A stretch of 64,000 bases of DNA from Pseudomonadota bacterium (lineage in GTDB: Bacteria; Pseudomonadota; Alphaproteobacteria; Rhizobiales; Pleomorphomonadaceae). Made by a program: the position numbers and the translations under genes. Of the stretch, positions 27,451 to 35,272 are shown piece after piece (within the stretch, counting starts at the first letter, position 1; the number at the start of each line of letters is the position of its first letter). The notes beneath the pieces were generated by a model. The model searched no databases. It was not told the origin of the DNA and saw only the letters and a list, made by a program, of their open reading frames with translations. The stretch lies in NCBI GenBank assembly GCA_023436885.1, contig JAEZHI010000004.1:620001-684000 (forward strand), read 5' to 3'.

Positions 27451-28713
27451 TCACGCGCCCGTCCCTGTATCTTCGAGACGCTCACCATAAACATAGATCG
27501 GCTTCGCCTTGCCGGTAATCACATCACCGGAGATGACGACTTCCGTCACATCCTCGAGGTTCGGCAGCTCGTACATGGTCTCGAGCAGGATGCCCTCCAT
27601 GATCGAGCGCAGACCACGAGCACCGGTCTTGCGATCGATTGCCTTGCGGGCCACAGCCGACAGTGCGTCGTCCTGGAACGTCAGCTTGACGTTCTCCATC
27701 TCGAACAGACGCTGGTACTGCTTGACCAAAGCATTCTTCGGCTCGGTCAGGATGATCACGAGAGCCGCCTCGTCGAGGTCTTCAAGCGTTGCGAGCACCG
27801 GCAGACGACCGACGAATTCGGGAATCAGGCCGAACTTCAGAAGATCTTCCGGCTCCACTTGAGCGAAGAGCTCGCCGGTGCGCCGATCCTCGGGAGCTGC
27901 CACCTGGGCCTGGAAACCGATCGAAGTCGACTTGCCACGGGCCGAGATGATCTTCTCGAGACCGGCAAAAGCGCCGCCGCAGATGAACAGAATGTTGGTC
28001 GTGTCGACCTGCAGGAACTCCTGCTGCGGATGCTTGCGGCCACCTTGCGGCGGAACCGAAGCCACCGTGCCTTCCATGATCTTCAGCAGGGCCTGCTGCA
28101 CGCCCTCGCCCGACACGTCGCGGGTAATCGACGGGTTGTCTGACTTGCGCGAGATCTTGTCGACTTCGTCGATGTAGACGATACCGCGCTGGGCGCGTTC
28201 GACGTTGTAGTCGGCAGCCTGAAGCAGCTTCAGGATGATGTTCTCGACGTCCTCGCCGACGTAACCGGCCTCGGTCAGCGTCGTCGCGTCGGACATGGTG
28301 AAGGGCACGTCGATGATGCGAGCCAGCGTCTGGGCAAGCAATGTCTTGCCGGAGCCGGTCGGGCCGATCAGCATGATGTTGGACTTGGCCAACTCGACGT
28401 CATTGTTCTTCGTCGCATGATTGAGGCGCTTGTAGTGGTTGTGAACCGCCACAGCCAGAACCTTCTTCGCCTTGTCCTGGCCGATCACATAATCGTCCAG
28501 CACCTTGCGGATCTCGGAAGGTGTCGGCACGCCGTCGCGCGACTTCACAAGATTGGACTTCGATTCCTCGCGGATGATGTCCATGCAGAGCTCGACGCAT
28601 TCATCGCAGATGAACACCGTCGGTCCTGCAATGAGCTTGCGGACTTCGTGCTGGCTCTTGCCGCAGAACGAACAGTAGAGGGTGTTCTTCGACTCGCCGC
28701 TAACCTTGGTCAT
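27451..28713 (-). CDS. clpX: ATP-dependent Clp protease ATP-binding subunit ClpX
   Basis: 420 aa, the usual length. N-terminal zinc-binding domain with CSFCGKSQ and CDEC cysteine pairs (about 12-40), Walker A GPTGSGKT, Walker B VYIDEVDKI, sensor and C-domain segments with the ClpP-docking loop of the IGF type. It unfolds substrates and feeds them to ClpP. It follows clpP by 200 bases on the same strand. Confidence 0.98.
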   Translation of the reverse strand: MTKVSGESKNTLYCSFCGKSQHEVRKLIAGPTVFICDECVELCMDIIREESKSNLVKSRDGVPTPSEIRKVLDDYVIGQDKAKKVLAVAVHNHYKRLNHATKNNDVELAKSNIMLIGPTGSGKTLLAQTLARIIDVPFTMSDATTLTEAGYVGEDVENIILKLLQAADYNVERAQRGIVYIDEVDKISRKSDNPSITRDVSGEGVQQALLKIMEGTVASVPPQGGRKHPQQEFLQVDTTNILFICGGAFAGLEKIISARGKSTSIGFQAQVAAPEDRRTGELFAQVEPEDLLKFGLIPEFVGRLPVLATLEDLDEAALVIILTEPKNALVKQYQRLFEMENVKLTFQDDALSAVARKAIDRKTGARGLRSIMEGILLETMYELPNLEDVTEVVISGDVITGKAKPIYVYGERLEDTGTGA

Positions 28714-28913
28714 CCAATCATTCCCGCTCGGTTGACGGACGGCCCGTCACCCGCCCTAAAGCGGGTAGTCGGACCGAACCTTCCCTCTCGAACCCTTCCT
28801 AAGTGACGGTATCCGCCGGAACTGCCACCTGCGCATGCTGCGCCAAAAGAACTCAAGATAGCTTTAACGTACCCACTTCAATGCACCATCTTAGGTGCCG
28901 GCAAACATTTCTA

Positions 28914-29540
28914 TCAGGCCTGCTCAGGAACAGCCCGCTTCGAGATGACGTCATCGACGAGACCAAAATTCTTCGCCGCTTCGGCATCCATGAAGTTATC
29001 GCGCTCGAGCGCTTCCTCAACCGCTGCAAGATCCCGGCCAGTATGCTTGACGTAGATCTCGTTGAGGCGGCGCTTCAGTTTCAGGATCTCCTGGGCGTGC
29101 AGCATGATGTCCGCTGCCTGACCACGGAAACCGCCAGAAGGCTGGTGAACCATGATGCGGGCATTGGGAAGCGAGAAGCGCATGCCCGGCTCGCCAGCGG
29201 CCAGCAACAACGACCCCATGGACGCTGCCTGACCGATGCAGAGGGTCGCCACCTTCGGGCGAATGAACTGCATCGTGTCGTAGATGGCGAGACCAGCCGT
29301 CACATAGCCGCCAGGAGAGTTGATGTAGAGTGAGATCTCCTTGTTGGGATTCTCCGACTCGAGGAACAGAAGCTGGGCGCTGACCAGCGTCGCAACGCCG
29401 TCGTCGATACCGCCGGTAATGAAGATGATCCGCTCCTTGAGGAGGCGCGAGAAAATGTCATAGGCGCGCTCACCACGGTTCGTCTGCTCGACGACCATCG
29501 GAACCAGCGTGCTCATGGTGAAATCGACAGGATCCTTCAT
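28914..29540 (-). CDS. clpP: ATP-dependent Clp protease proteolytic subunit
   Basis: 208 aa from ATG 29540 (MKDPVDFTMSTLVPMVVEQ), with GAGGGAAC before it. The catalytic Ser is in GQAASMGS, His in MVHQPSGG and Asp in the later GRDLAAVEEALERD stretch. It forms the tetradecameric barrel served by ClpX/ClpA. It lies between tig and clpX, the standard order. Confidence 0.97.
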   Translation of the reverse strand: MKDPVDFTMSTLVPMVVEQTNRGERAYDIFSRLLKERIIFITGGIDDGVATLVSAQLLFLESENPNKEISLYINSPGGYVTAGLAIYDTMQFIRPKVATLCIGQAASMGSLLLAAGEPGMRFSLPNARIMVHQPSGGFRGQAADIMLHAQEILKLKRRLNEIYVKHTGRDLAAVEEALERDNFMDAEAAKNFGLVDDVISKRAVPEQA

Positions 29541-29883
29541 ACGTTCCCTCGGCGTTAGACTGACGAACCACTCTTCCGTGCCCAACAATTGGGCTTAATG
29601 AAACAGCGATGGCGTCGCCTGCAAATCACTCTTGCCGTGATCGTTACATCCCAACCCGGCACTTGGCTACACCAAAGCCTCTGAATTTTCGGTGCATGGT
29701 GTACGACCGTTCCATGCCTGACAGAGCTTTGGGGAATATTCCCTTAACCGCCACTTATGTATCGCCGGCAAACTCTGCAAGCACTCAGAAGGCGCACGCA
29801 AAGCTGACGGCCCTAAAACGCAACGGGCCGGGGCGTCGCCGCCCCGGCCGCGGAATCAATTCCTGACTGTCAGGAGCGACCGA
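29541..29883. other. tig-clpP intergenic region
   Basis: 343 bases without a supported gene. It holds the clpP promoter region and a 10-bp stem (GGCCGGGGCG/CGCCCCGGCC, 29826-29849) just past tig that probably ends or protects the tig transcript. Confidence 0.6.
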
Positions 29884-31233
29884 TCAAACGGCCGGCTCTT
29901 CGTCGTCCTTGAACAGCTCGTCCTTGGTGACCGTCTTGTCGGTGACCTTGACGAGACCGAGCAGAACGTCGACCACCTTCTCCTCGAACACCGGTGCCTG
30001 CAGCGAGGCAAGTGCGTTGGCGTCACGACGATAGAAGTCGAACACGGCCTTCTCCTGGCCGGGGAACTGACGGGCACGCTCGATGAGGGCGCGCTGGAGT
30101 TCCTGCTCGTTGACCTGAACCTTCTCGCGCTCGCCGAACTTCGACAGCACGAGACCAAGACGGACGCGGCGCTCGGCGATCTTGCGATAGTCGGCGCGGG
30201 CCTTCTCTTCGGTGGTGTCTTCATCCTCGAAGGTCTTGCCGGCGGACTTCATCTCGGCCTCGACCTGCCCCCAGATGGCATTGAATTCCTGCTCCACCAG
30301 CGTTGCCGGCAGTTCGAAGGAATACTGGCCGTCAAGGGCGTCGAGCAGCTGGCGCTTCACCTTCTGGCGAGTCTGGGCGCCATTCTGGGATTCGATCTGC
30401 TGCTTGACAATATCCTTCAGCGCATCGAGGCTGTCGATGCCGAGCGTCTTGGCCCAATCGTCGTCGAGCTTCAGCTCGCCGGGAGCGGCAACCTCAAACA
30501 CCTCGATGTCGAAGGTTGCGGGCTTGCCCGCCAGATGAGCAGCCTGATAGTCGGCCGGGAACGTCACTTCGATGACCTTCTTGTCGCCGACCTTGGCGCC
30601 AACCAGCTGCTCTTCGAAACCGGGGATAAAGCGGCCCTGGCCGAGGAAGATGGCAGCGCGATCGTCGGCGCCGCCGTCGAAGGGTTCGCCGTCGATCTTG
30701 CCAAGGTAGGAAATGGTCAGGCGATCGCCGTTCTCGGCGGCAGCGCCCTCTTCACGGGCAACGTAGGAACGCGCACCCTCGGCGATCTGGTTCAGACGCT
30801 CTTCGATTTCCGAATCAGCCACCTCGACGACCGGACGCTCGATGGCGATGGCATCGACCGGAGCCAGCTCGAATTCGGGGACGATCTCGTAGGAGATGTC
30901 GTAGGCGAGATCGAGATCACCCGACAGGATCTTCTCGGCATCTTCGTCGGACAGCTTGATCTGCGGCTGCATGGCAGCCTTCTCGGAGCGCTCTTCCAAC
31001 GCCTTGTTCGACGTCTCGCCAATCACGTCGTTGACGATCTCGGCCATGGCCGACTTGCCGTAGAGCTTCTTGAGGTGAGCCTTGGGAACCTTGCCCGGGC
31101 GGAAACCACGAATCTGGGCGCGCCCCTTGAGGTCCTCGAGATAGGCATCGAGCTTTTCGGCGAGTTCGGAGGCCGTGACAACGATCTTGAGCTCGCGCTT
31201 CAGGCCTTCGGTCGAGGTTTCAGTCACCTGCAT
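29884..31233 (-). CDS. tig: Trigger factor (ribosome-associated chaperone, PPIase)
   Basis: 449 aa from ATG 31233 (MQVTETSTEGLKREL). The ribosome-docking signature FRPGKVP lies near residue 45 in the N-terminal domain. The central FKBP-type PPIase domain is at about 150-245 (GDRLTISYLGKIDGEPF), with a C-terminal helical chaperone domain. The extra 35 residues of the longer frame overlap the region next to the split tRNA and are not part of the family. In the intact host a tRNA-Leu gene would stand just upstream on the same strand. Confidence 0.97.
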   Translation of the reverse strand: MQVTETSTEGLKRELKIVVTASELAEKLDAYLEDLKGRAQIRGFRPGKVPKAHLKKLYGKSAMAEIVNDVIGETSNKALEERSEKAAMQPQIKLSDEDAEKILSGDLDLAYDISYEIVPEFELAPVDAIAIERPVVEVADSEIEERLNQIAEGARSYVAREEGAAAENGDRLTISYLGKIDGEPFDGGADDRAAIFLGQGRFIPGFEEQLVGAKVGDKKVIEVTFPADYQAAHLAGKPATFDIEVFEVAAPGELKLDDDWAKTLGIDSLDALKDIVKQQIESQNGAQTRQKVKRQLLDALDGQYSFELPATLVEQEFNAIWGQVEAEMKSAGKTFEDEDTTEEKARADYRKIAERRVRLGLVLSKFGEREKVQVNEQELQRALIERARQFPGQEKAVFDFYRRDANALASLQAPVFEEKVVDVLLGLVKVTDKTVTKDELFKDDEEPAV

Positions 31234-31402
31234 GGATGTTTTCTTTCGTCTCTGATCCCGAGAACGCCCCAGAGACCGATCCGGCGGTTTTCCCTGCCGT
31301 CTCGATCCGAAGAAGCGGTTCAATTCTGTCTTCACCACCGGTGAGACGCCCAGGGGCGTAACTTACACCGACCGCATCACCCTCGATAACGGTGGGCAGA
31401 TC

Positions 31403-31458
31403 TGGTGCGGGCGAAGGGACTTGAACCCCCACGGCTTGCGCCACTGGAACCTAAATCC
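31403..31458 (-). repeat. Prophage attachment site: 3' fragment of the host tRNA-Leu(UAG)
   Basis: Read on the minus strand, these 56 bases are the 3' part of a tRNA-Leu: the anticodon loop TTTAGGT (UAG), anticodon stem TCCAG, variable arm, T-arm GGGGTTCAAGTCCC, acceptor CGCCCGC, A and CCA. The match to a tRNA ends inside the 5' anticodon stem (GGA, then unrelated sequence), where many tyrosine integrases cross over. No D-arm or 5' acceptor is present. This is best read as the attL/attR core left next to tig after insertion; the full tRNA should be rebuilt at the far junction outside the window. Confidence 0.85.
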
Positions 31459-31626
31459 TTAGCCCCCGCCGACAAATCGGCCCATTTCTCCCGTTTTCGC
31501 AACTCTCACGGTGACTTTTGGTCCCCAAATTGGGCACTACGGTCACAGCTTTGGTCACGAGTTCGGGGCTAGATAGGATACCACTTGCGAAAGAGCAAGC
31601 CCTATCTTATTGACCCTTTCGGACGT
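31459..31626. promoter_or_regulatory. Prophage arm next to the attachment core
   Basis: Non-coding. It contains a near-perfect palindrome GTCCCCAAATTGGGCAC (31521-31537) and repeated GGTCAC hexamers (31541-31546 and 31553-31558, with a related GGTGAC at 31510). Such short repeats beside a core site could be integrase arm sites or operators. The assignment is inference. Confidence 0.4.
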
Positions 31627-31711
31627 GCGCGTGTGGCGGAATTGGTAGACGCAGCAGGTTTAGGTCCTGCCGCCGCAAGGTGTGGGGGTTCGAGTCCCTC
31701 CACGCGCACCA
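31627..31711 (+). tRNA. Prophage-borne tRNA-Leu (UAG), complete
   Basis: 85 bases with encoded CCA. Acceptor GCGCGTG/CACGCGC, D-arm with GGTAGACGC, anticodon stem GCAGG/CCTGC with loop TTTAGGT (UAG), long variable arm and T-arm GGGGTTCGAGTCCC are all paired. It decodes the same codons as the disrupted host gene but differs throughout its stems, so it is not a duplicate from integration. It lies on the opposite strand, inside the inferred prophage end. Alternatively it is a host gene and the boundary lies to its right. Confidence 0.95.
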
Positions 31712-31752
31712 GCCTTCAGTAAGACCGGCGGTTGTGTTATCGTCGGCGCACC

Positions 31753-31923
31753 ATGCAGACATCGACATTAGATATTATCGAACGCCTCCAAACCGCAGCC
31801 CTCGGGGTGGACGACATGGCGGTTGAGGACCTCGAAGCGCTTCTCTCAGAGGCGGCCGAGACCATCGAAACGCTGCGACTGCTTGTGGATGCGCCAGTCG
31901 GCCAGACCGGTCACCAGCCATAG
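31753..31923 (+). CDS. Small phage protein of unknown function
   Basis: 56 aa from ATG 31753 (MQTSTLDIIERLQTAALGV). Acidic and helical, with EALLSEAAETIETLR, a pattern common in short phage proteins with IIERLR and AAETIERLR segments. No clear ribosome site. It is the only plus-strand ORF next to the tRNA and could share its transcript. Confidence 0.5.
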   Translation: MQTSTLDIIERLQTAALGVDDMAVEDLEALLSEAAETIETLRLLVDAPVGQTGHQP

Positions 31924-32168
31924 GTGGACGGGTCCTCGCTTCCGTCCTTGTAGAACAGCCTTCGGTCGATGATGCGAGGGTACGTCGCAAGGCGTTTCAC
32001 CTGTTCCTCCGCTTCCGTCTCAGTGCGGAACATACCGACTGTCTTCCACCGCCCGAACGGCAGGAGCTTCCAGCGCCTGACGCGGGTGAAGACGATGAAG
32101 TAGACATCGGGCGGATAGACGACTATCGGCGCCGCGATCTCCGTCTTCTCGATCATGAACTGAGCCAT
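31911..32168 (-). CDS. Small phage protein
   Basis: 85 aa from ATG 32168 (AGGGGG upstream; a GTG six bases earlier is possible). Basic and aromatic (VYFIVFTRVRRWKLLPFGRW). Not recognised. It overlaps the end of the upstream gene by 16 bases, so it belongs to the leftward early operon. Confidence 0.55.
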   Translation of the reverse strand: MAQFMIEKTEIAAPIVVYPPDVYFIVFTRVRRWKLLPFGRWKTVGMFRTETEAEEQVKRLATYPRIIDRRLFYKDGSEDPSTYGW

Positions 32169-32503
32169 AGCCACCCCCTGGGCAGAGTCTCGATGTCGGC
32201 GACAGCCATTGTTGCCCCGTCGTCAACTAGGACCGAGGCACGGCGCCCCGAAACGCACCCTGAGTCGGGTCCGTTGGCCGGGCGGCGATAAACTCGGAGG
32301 GTGCTGAGCCGCTGCGCCATCCCCCGCTCCAGTTCTGAGCGGAACAGGTGCGTGTAGGCGTCTGGAATGGGAAACTTGAGGTTCCCTCCTCCGTAGGCCG
32401 CAACCAGTTCAAGCTCTTTCAGTTTGAACTTCCTGGCTGGGAAGGAGAACACGAACTCGTACTGCCCGTCCGCGCCGATTCGGGAGTGCTGTACCTCAGG
32501 CAT
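32153..32503 (-). CDS. Small phage protein
   Basis: 116 aa from ATG 32503 with CAGGAG upstream. Not recognised; it has no membrane segment or metal motif. Its start overlaps the stop of a 37-codon gene (ATGCCTGA), and its end overlaps the next gene, showing tight translational coupling. Confidence 0.55.
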   Translation of the reverse strand: MPEVQHSRIGADGQYEFVFSFPARKFKLKELELVAAYGGGNLKFPIPDAYTHLFRSELERGMAQRLSTLRVYRRPANGPDSGCVSGRRASVLVDDGATMAVADIETLPRGWLWLSS

Positions 32504-32609
32504 TCGGAAGCTCCTGATAGGTGACCACAGGGCGCGGGCCTTTGACCCAAGGGGGTTGAACCCGGCGCCACCAACGGCCCGCGTAGAAAACGGTGGTGAT
32601 CTTCGTCAC
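32496..32609 (-). CDS. 37-residue phage ORF filling a gap in the operon
   Basis: GTG 32609 to TGA 32496. It starts within the stop of the upstream gene (GTGA, 4-base overlap) and ends 8 bases inside the next gene. The peptide VTKITTVFYAGRWWRR is basic and aromatic. No family was recognised. The exact fit between neighbours is the main evidence. Confidence 0.55.
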   Translation of the reverse strand: MTKITTVFYAGRWWRRVQPPWVKGPRPVVTYQELPNA

Positions 32610-32899
32610 AGCCCTCGGCGCTTCCGCCACTCCCTGACAAGAAACTGCGGCACGTAAGAGGGTGGGTAGTCGTCGGGAAGCCGGTTGCGCTCCACGACCT
32701 CCTCGGGGATGCCGGTAGCCACGGAAACGGCTCCTGGGCGGGCCACGTTGCAGAGCCCCTCCAGAAATGCAGCAAGCTCCTCACGGGTCTCGATCTGGAG
32801 CTTGAAGGTGGCGTCTGGGGGAAGTTTGAGGGACCGGCGATAGCTCTCCGCGTCGTTCTTCATGGGAAACCAGCGGCGCTCGACGTTGTAGACGATCAT
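32606..32899 (-). CDS. Small phage protein
   Basis: 97 aa. MIVYNVERRWFPMKND start, an ATGA overlap with the upstream gene. It contains FKLQIETREELAAFLEGL and ends in a basic stretch (REWRKRRGL). Not recognised. Confidence 0.58.
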   Translation of the reverse strand: MIVYNVERRWFPMKNDAESYRRSLKLPPDATFKLQIETREELAAFLEGLCNVARPGAVSVATGIPEEVVERNRLPDDYPPSYVPQFLVREWRKRRGL

Positions 32900-33198
32900 G
32901 GGCGAGTTTCCACGCAGTTGTTACGGAGGTCGACGTTCCAATCGTCCTGGGCAATGAAGACCGCAACTGCCACGCTGGCGATTGAGCGCGCCTTTTGTGC
33001 TCTCGCCTCCGGACCAAGACAGGAGCCCCACATGTCGAACGCCCCCCGGCAGCGCGCCAACACAAAGTCGGATGCTTCTTCTGCACAGAGGCGTTGGATG
33101 TCTGCCGGGCTATGCGGTCCCGCCGAGTATTTGAGTTGCTTCGCCACTGCCGAGACAACTTGCCCGGCCTCCTGCATCAGTAGGCGCTCTGTCCGCAT
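32896..33198 (-). CDS. Small phage protein
   Basis: 100 aa from ATG 33198 (MRTERLLMQEAGQVV), GGAG upstream. Helical, with cysteines but no zinc-finger spacing. First gene after the terminator at 33,209, so it heads a short leftward operon of five genes ending at 31,911. Confidence 0.58.
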   Translation of the reverse strand: MRTERLLMQEAGQVVSAVAKQLKYSAGPHSPADIQRLCAEEASDFVLARCRGAFDMWGSCLGPEARAQKARSIASVAVAVFIAQDDWNVDLRNNCVETRP

Positions 33199-33208
33199 TG
33201 GGATCTCC

Positions 33209-33241
33209 AAAAAAGAAAACCCCCGGCTTGTGACCGGGGGC
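33209..33241 (-). terminator. Terminator after the integrase unit
   Basis: On the minus strand, a CCCCCGG/CCGGGGG stem with a 7-base loop followed by TTTTCTTTTTT. It separates the integrase and 29-codon gene from the small-protein operon to the left. Confidence 0.88.
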
Positions 33242-33265
33242 GCTATCGGCAGGATGTTGGGATTT

Positions 33266-33355
33266 TCAGTACGGCGAGTGAAATCCCTTGAGGGCCGCTA
33301 ACACGAGGGCGATTAAAATCAGCCACCCCCATGGCCCTCTGAAGAAATCACTCAC
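33266..33355 (-). CDS. 29-residue single-pass membrane microprotein
   Basis: GTG 33355 to TGA 33266, with AGAGGA seven bases before the start. The peptide has a short N-terminus (VSDFFRGPWG), a hydrophobic helix (WLILIALVLAALK) and a brief polar tail. It begins 12 bases after the integrase stop and ends before the terminator. Phage genomes often carry such tiny membrane proteins; the role is unknown. Confidence 0.6.
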   Translation of the reverse strand: MSDFFRGPWGWLILIALVLAALKGFHSPY

Positions 33356-33366
33356 CGGAGCATCCT

Positions 33367-34404
33367 CTACGCGGCTTCGAGGCCGTTATCGGGCCCTTCC
33401 AGCACGTGAAGGACTTCTTCCAGTGAGGTCGGGCGAATTTGCATGTAACGCATCGTAGTCGTTACATTGTTGTGGCCCATCCACTCCATAACGCGCTTGA
33501 TGTCAACTCCTCCGTGAACCAGACGGGTGCAGCACGTATGGCGCAGCGTGTGAGGGGTTACATCGTGGAAGCCGATGGTCTCCCGCATCTTCTCCCACCA
33601 GCCCTTCATGTTGTTCTTGTTGAGCCCTGTGAAGGGCCCGGCCTTGTCGCCACGCAGCCTGTGCCGTTCGGCGATGATCTCGCGAGACCGTTTGGTGAGA
33701 GGCACGGTGCGCGGTCGGTTAGTCTTGGTGTGCCAGAAGGTGACGGTACGGAAGCCGGGTCCGAAATCCTCCCACTTGGCGGGGATCATTTCGGAGTAGC
33801 ACCGCGCCCCGGTGTCTATAAGGAGGGTGGAGAGCTGTTGGAGGTCTTCACGCCCTGCCAGCTTCCAGTACGCGAGAAGCGCGGCTTCTTCCTTGTCATC
33901 AAGGTAGCGGAACTTGGTCTTCTCCTCCTCGTTCCAGCGGAACGGGGGAACGAATTGGATGATGCCGTTATCCCGAGCGACATGAAGCATCCGGGACAGG
34001 GCGGCGAGCTTCCGGTTCACAGTGGCCGGTGCCTTCCCCATTTCGGCGATCTCCACCTTGAGTTCGGCGATGTCCGCCGCCGTGATGGTCGCGACCTCTT
34101 TATTGCGGCCTAGGAGGTCCACAATCGTCTGGCCGTTCATCTTGAGCGTCCGACCGGAACGCATGGGCTCCCACTCAGTCCGGCAAACGAAATCGAATAG
34201 GTCTCCCAAGAGGGAAAGGTCCCGCTCTGAGCTGCGCCGTGACACAGGCGCGTGGGGTGGAAGCGGCTTCCCCTCTTCGATCGCGAGCCGGGCGGCGCTC
34301 TCCCACGCTTCGGCAGCGCTCTTGGATTTGAATGACGGCCTAAGGCGTGTTCCATCGGCTTGACGAACATCGGCTTGCCACAGCTTACCCCGCGCTCTTG
34401 CCAC
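33367..34404 (-). CDS. Phage tyrosine integrase
   Basis: 345 aa with a GTG start (34404). N-terminal arm-binding region, SAM-like core-binding domain at about 60-155, and a catalytic domain with R201 (DTGARCYSE), HTK at about 225-227, H285-x-x-R288 (HTLRHT), H311 and the tyrosine nucleophile Y320 (TMRYMQ). All the residues needed for strand exchange are present. It lies 2 kb from the split tRNA and presumably catalysed that insertion. It overlaps the upstream winged-helix gene by 20 bases, so integration and regulation are co-transcribed. Confidence 0.94.
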   Translation of the reverse strand: MARARGKLWQADVRQADGTRLRPSFKSKSAAEAWESAARLAIEEGKPLPPHAPVSRRSSERDLSLLGDLFDFVCRTEWEPMRSGRTLKMNGQTIVDLLGRNKEVATITAADIAELKVEIAEMGKAPATVNRKLAALSRMLHVARDNGIIQFVPPFRWNEEEKTKFRYLDDKEEAALLAYWKLAGREDLQQLSTLLIDTGARCYSEMIPAKWEDFGPGFRTVTFWHTKTNRPRTVPLTKRSREIIAERHRLRGDKAGPFTGLNKNNMKGWWEKMRETIGFHDVTPHTLRHTCCTRLVHGGVDIKRVMEWMGHNNVTTTMRYMQIRPTSLEEVLHVLEGPDNGLEAA

Positions 34405-34774
34405 AGCACTCTCCTATGTGTTTTTTGATTTGTTCGGCTAGGCGGCGGCCCAGGGCGGTCGGCGCCACGAGATTTGCTCGACTGTCGAAGGGATCGGACA
34501 CCGTCGTGATGAGATTGTGGCCGCGCTGAGCAGACCCGTCCCCATCTCGCGTGTAATCTCCTGCGCCGAGGACCCGAGTGGCCCTCGACAAGGAAGACTT
34601 AGCCAATCCCGTGACCTTGCCTAAATCAGTGGTCCGAATGCCTGGCTTCTCCAGAACGCGAAGAAGCACCCGCAATTGGCTAAGCTCCATCCGTGGATAG
34701 AGTTTGTGGACCTCATCGATAATCTGGATGACTGCCTTTAGTTCATCAGACTGCGCATCCTGTCTCTGTATCAT
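34385..34774 (-). CDS. MarR-like winged-helix DNA-binding protein (candidate phage regulator)
   Basis: 129 aa from ATG 34774. A wHTH core at about 30-75 (MELSQLRVLLRVLEKPGIRTT, then GLAKSSLSRATRVLG), a wing region, and a late ALGRRLAEQIKKH helix as in MarR proteins. It is the only clear DNA-binding regulator in the visible prophage, since no CI-type repressor was found. Position directly upstream of the integrase suggests a role in the lysogeny decision; whether it represses, activates or acts as an excisionase is not known. Confidence 0.68.
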   Translation of the reverse strand: MIQRQDAQSDELKAVIQIIDEVHKLYPRMELSQLRVLLRVLEKPGIRTTDLGKVTGLAKSSLSRATRVLGAGDYTRDGDGSAQRGHNLITTVSDPFDSRANLVAPTALGRRLAEQIKKHIGECCGKSAG

Positions 34775-35009
34775 GATGTTTCGGGCGCTCCTTCGATCCG
34801 ATAGGGGGCATATTCATGCACAAAGAAGTCTCGTCAAGACCTACCGTAGTCGCCTCCCTTATTTTTTCCTGGGCCCACAGAATGGGATTAGCCACATCGC
34901 TATCAACGATTGTGCCGCCGTAGGCGAGAGAACGCACCGCACACATAAGGAATTCGCTCGCGGCCGTGAGCGCATCAATCTGTCTAGCCGCATCCATAAC
35001 TTCTGACAT
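34746..35009 (-). CDS. Small phage protein
   Basis: 87 aa from ATG 35009 (MSEVMDAARQIDALTAASEF). Helical, no recognised domain. It overlaps the winged-helix gene by 29 bases. Its coding sequence includes an operator-like 16-mer at 34,795, and a related 9-mer lies upstream at 35,026. Confidence 0.58.
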   Translation of the reverse strand: MSEVMDAARQIDALTAASEFLMCAVRSLAYGGTIVDSDVANPILWAQEKIREATTVGLDETSLCMNMPPIGSKERPKHHDTETGCAV

Positions 35010-35167
35010 GATAACTCCGTTTGAACCCCCAATCACGGGGTAGCATGTGATGGGTTTTCGTCCTCACTAACCGCTTTCCTGAGGGGCTGGTGCCTCTCCA
35101 AACCCTCAGACTTCCGGCATTTCGCAAAAGTGGCGAGCGAGTGTCAAGAGGCCATCCCGTCAACGGG

Positions 35168-35272
35168 TTAGCCCCTAAAAAATGTGTCCCAAACGGCCCA
35201 AAGCCCCGCTAACAGCGCGCCTCCAATGTATAAAATTTGGAGAACCTCGGCCAGGAATACACCCAAACTCAT
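35168..35272 (-). CDS. 34-residue membrane microprotein
   Basis: ATG 35272 overlaps the stop of the peptidase gene (ATGA). The sequence MSLGVFLAEVLQILYIGG then ALLAGLWAVWD forms one hydrophobic span, ending FFRG. It fills part of the gap before the next gene. No function known; coupling to the peptidase suggests co-expression. Confidence 0.58.
   Translation of the reverse strand: MSLGVFLAEVLQILYIGGALLAGLWAVWDTFFRG

Noticed and set aside
1..31400. Insertion sequences or transposons in the host part
   Set aside because: No transposase and no paired inverted repeats with target duplications were recognised; the three tandem microprotein genes look like simple duplications.
31459..31626. Complete second tRNA upstream of the fragment at 31,403
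   Set aside because: No D-arm or 5' acceptor can be found joined to the fragment; only the 3' part is present.
34185..34404. Second minus-strand frame over the integrase start (34,137-34,409)
   Set aside because: Out-of-frame shadow; the integrase frame carries the conserved residues.
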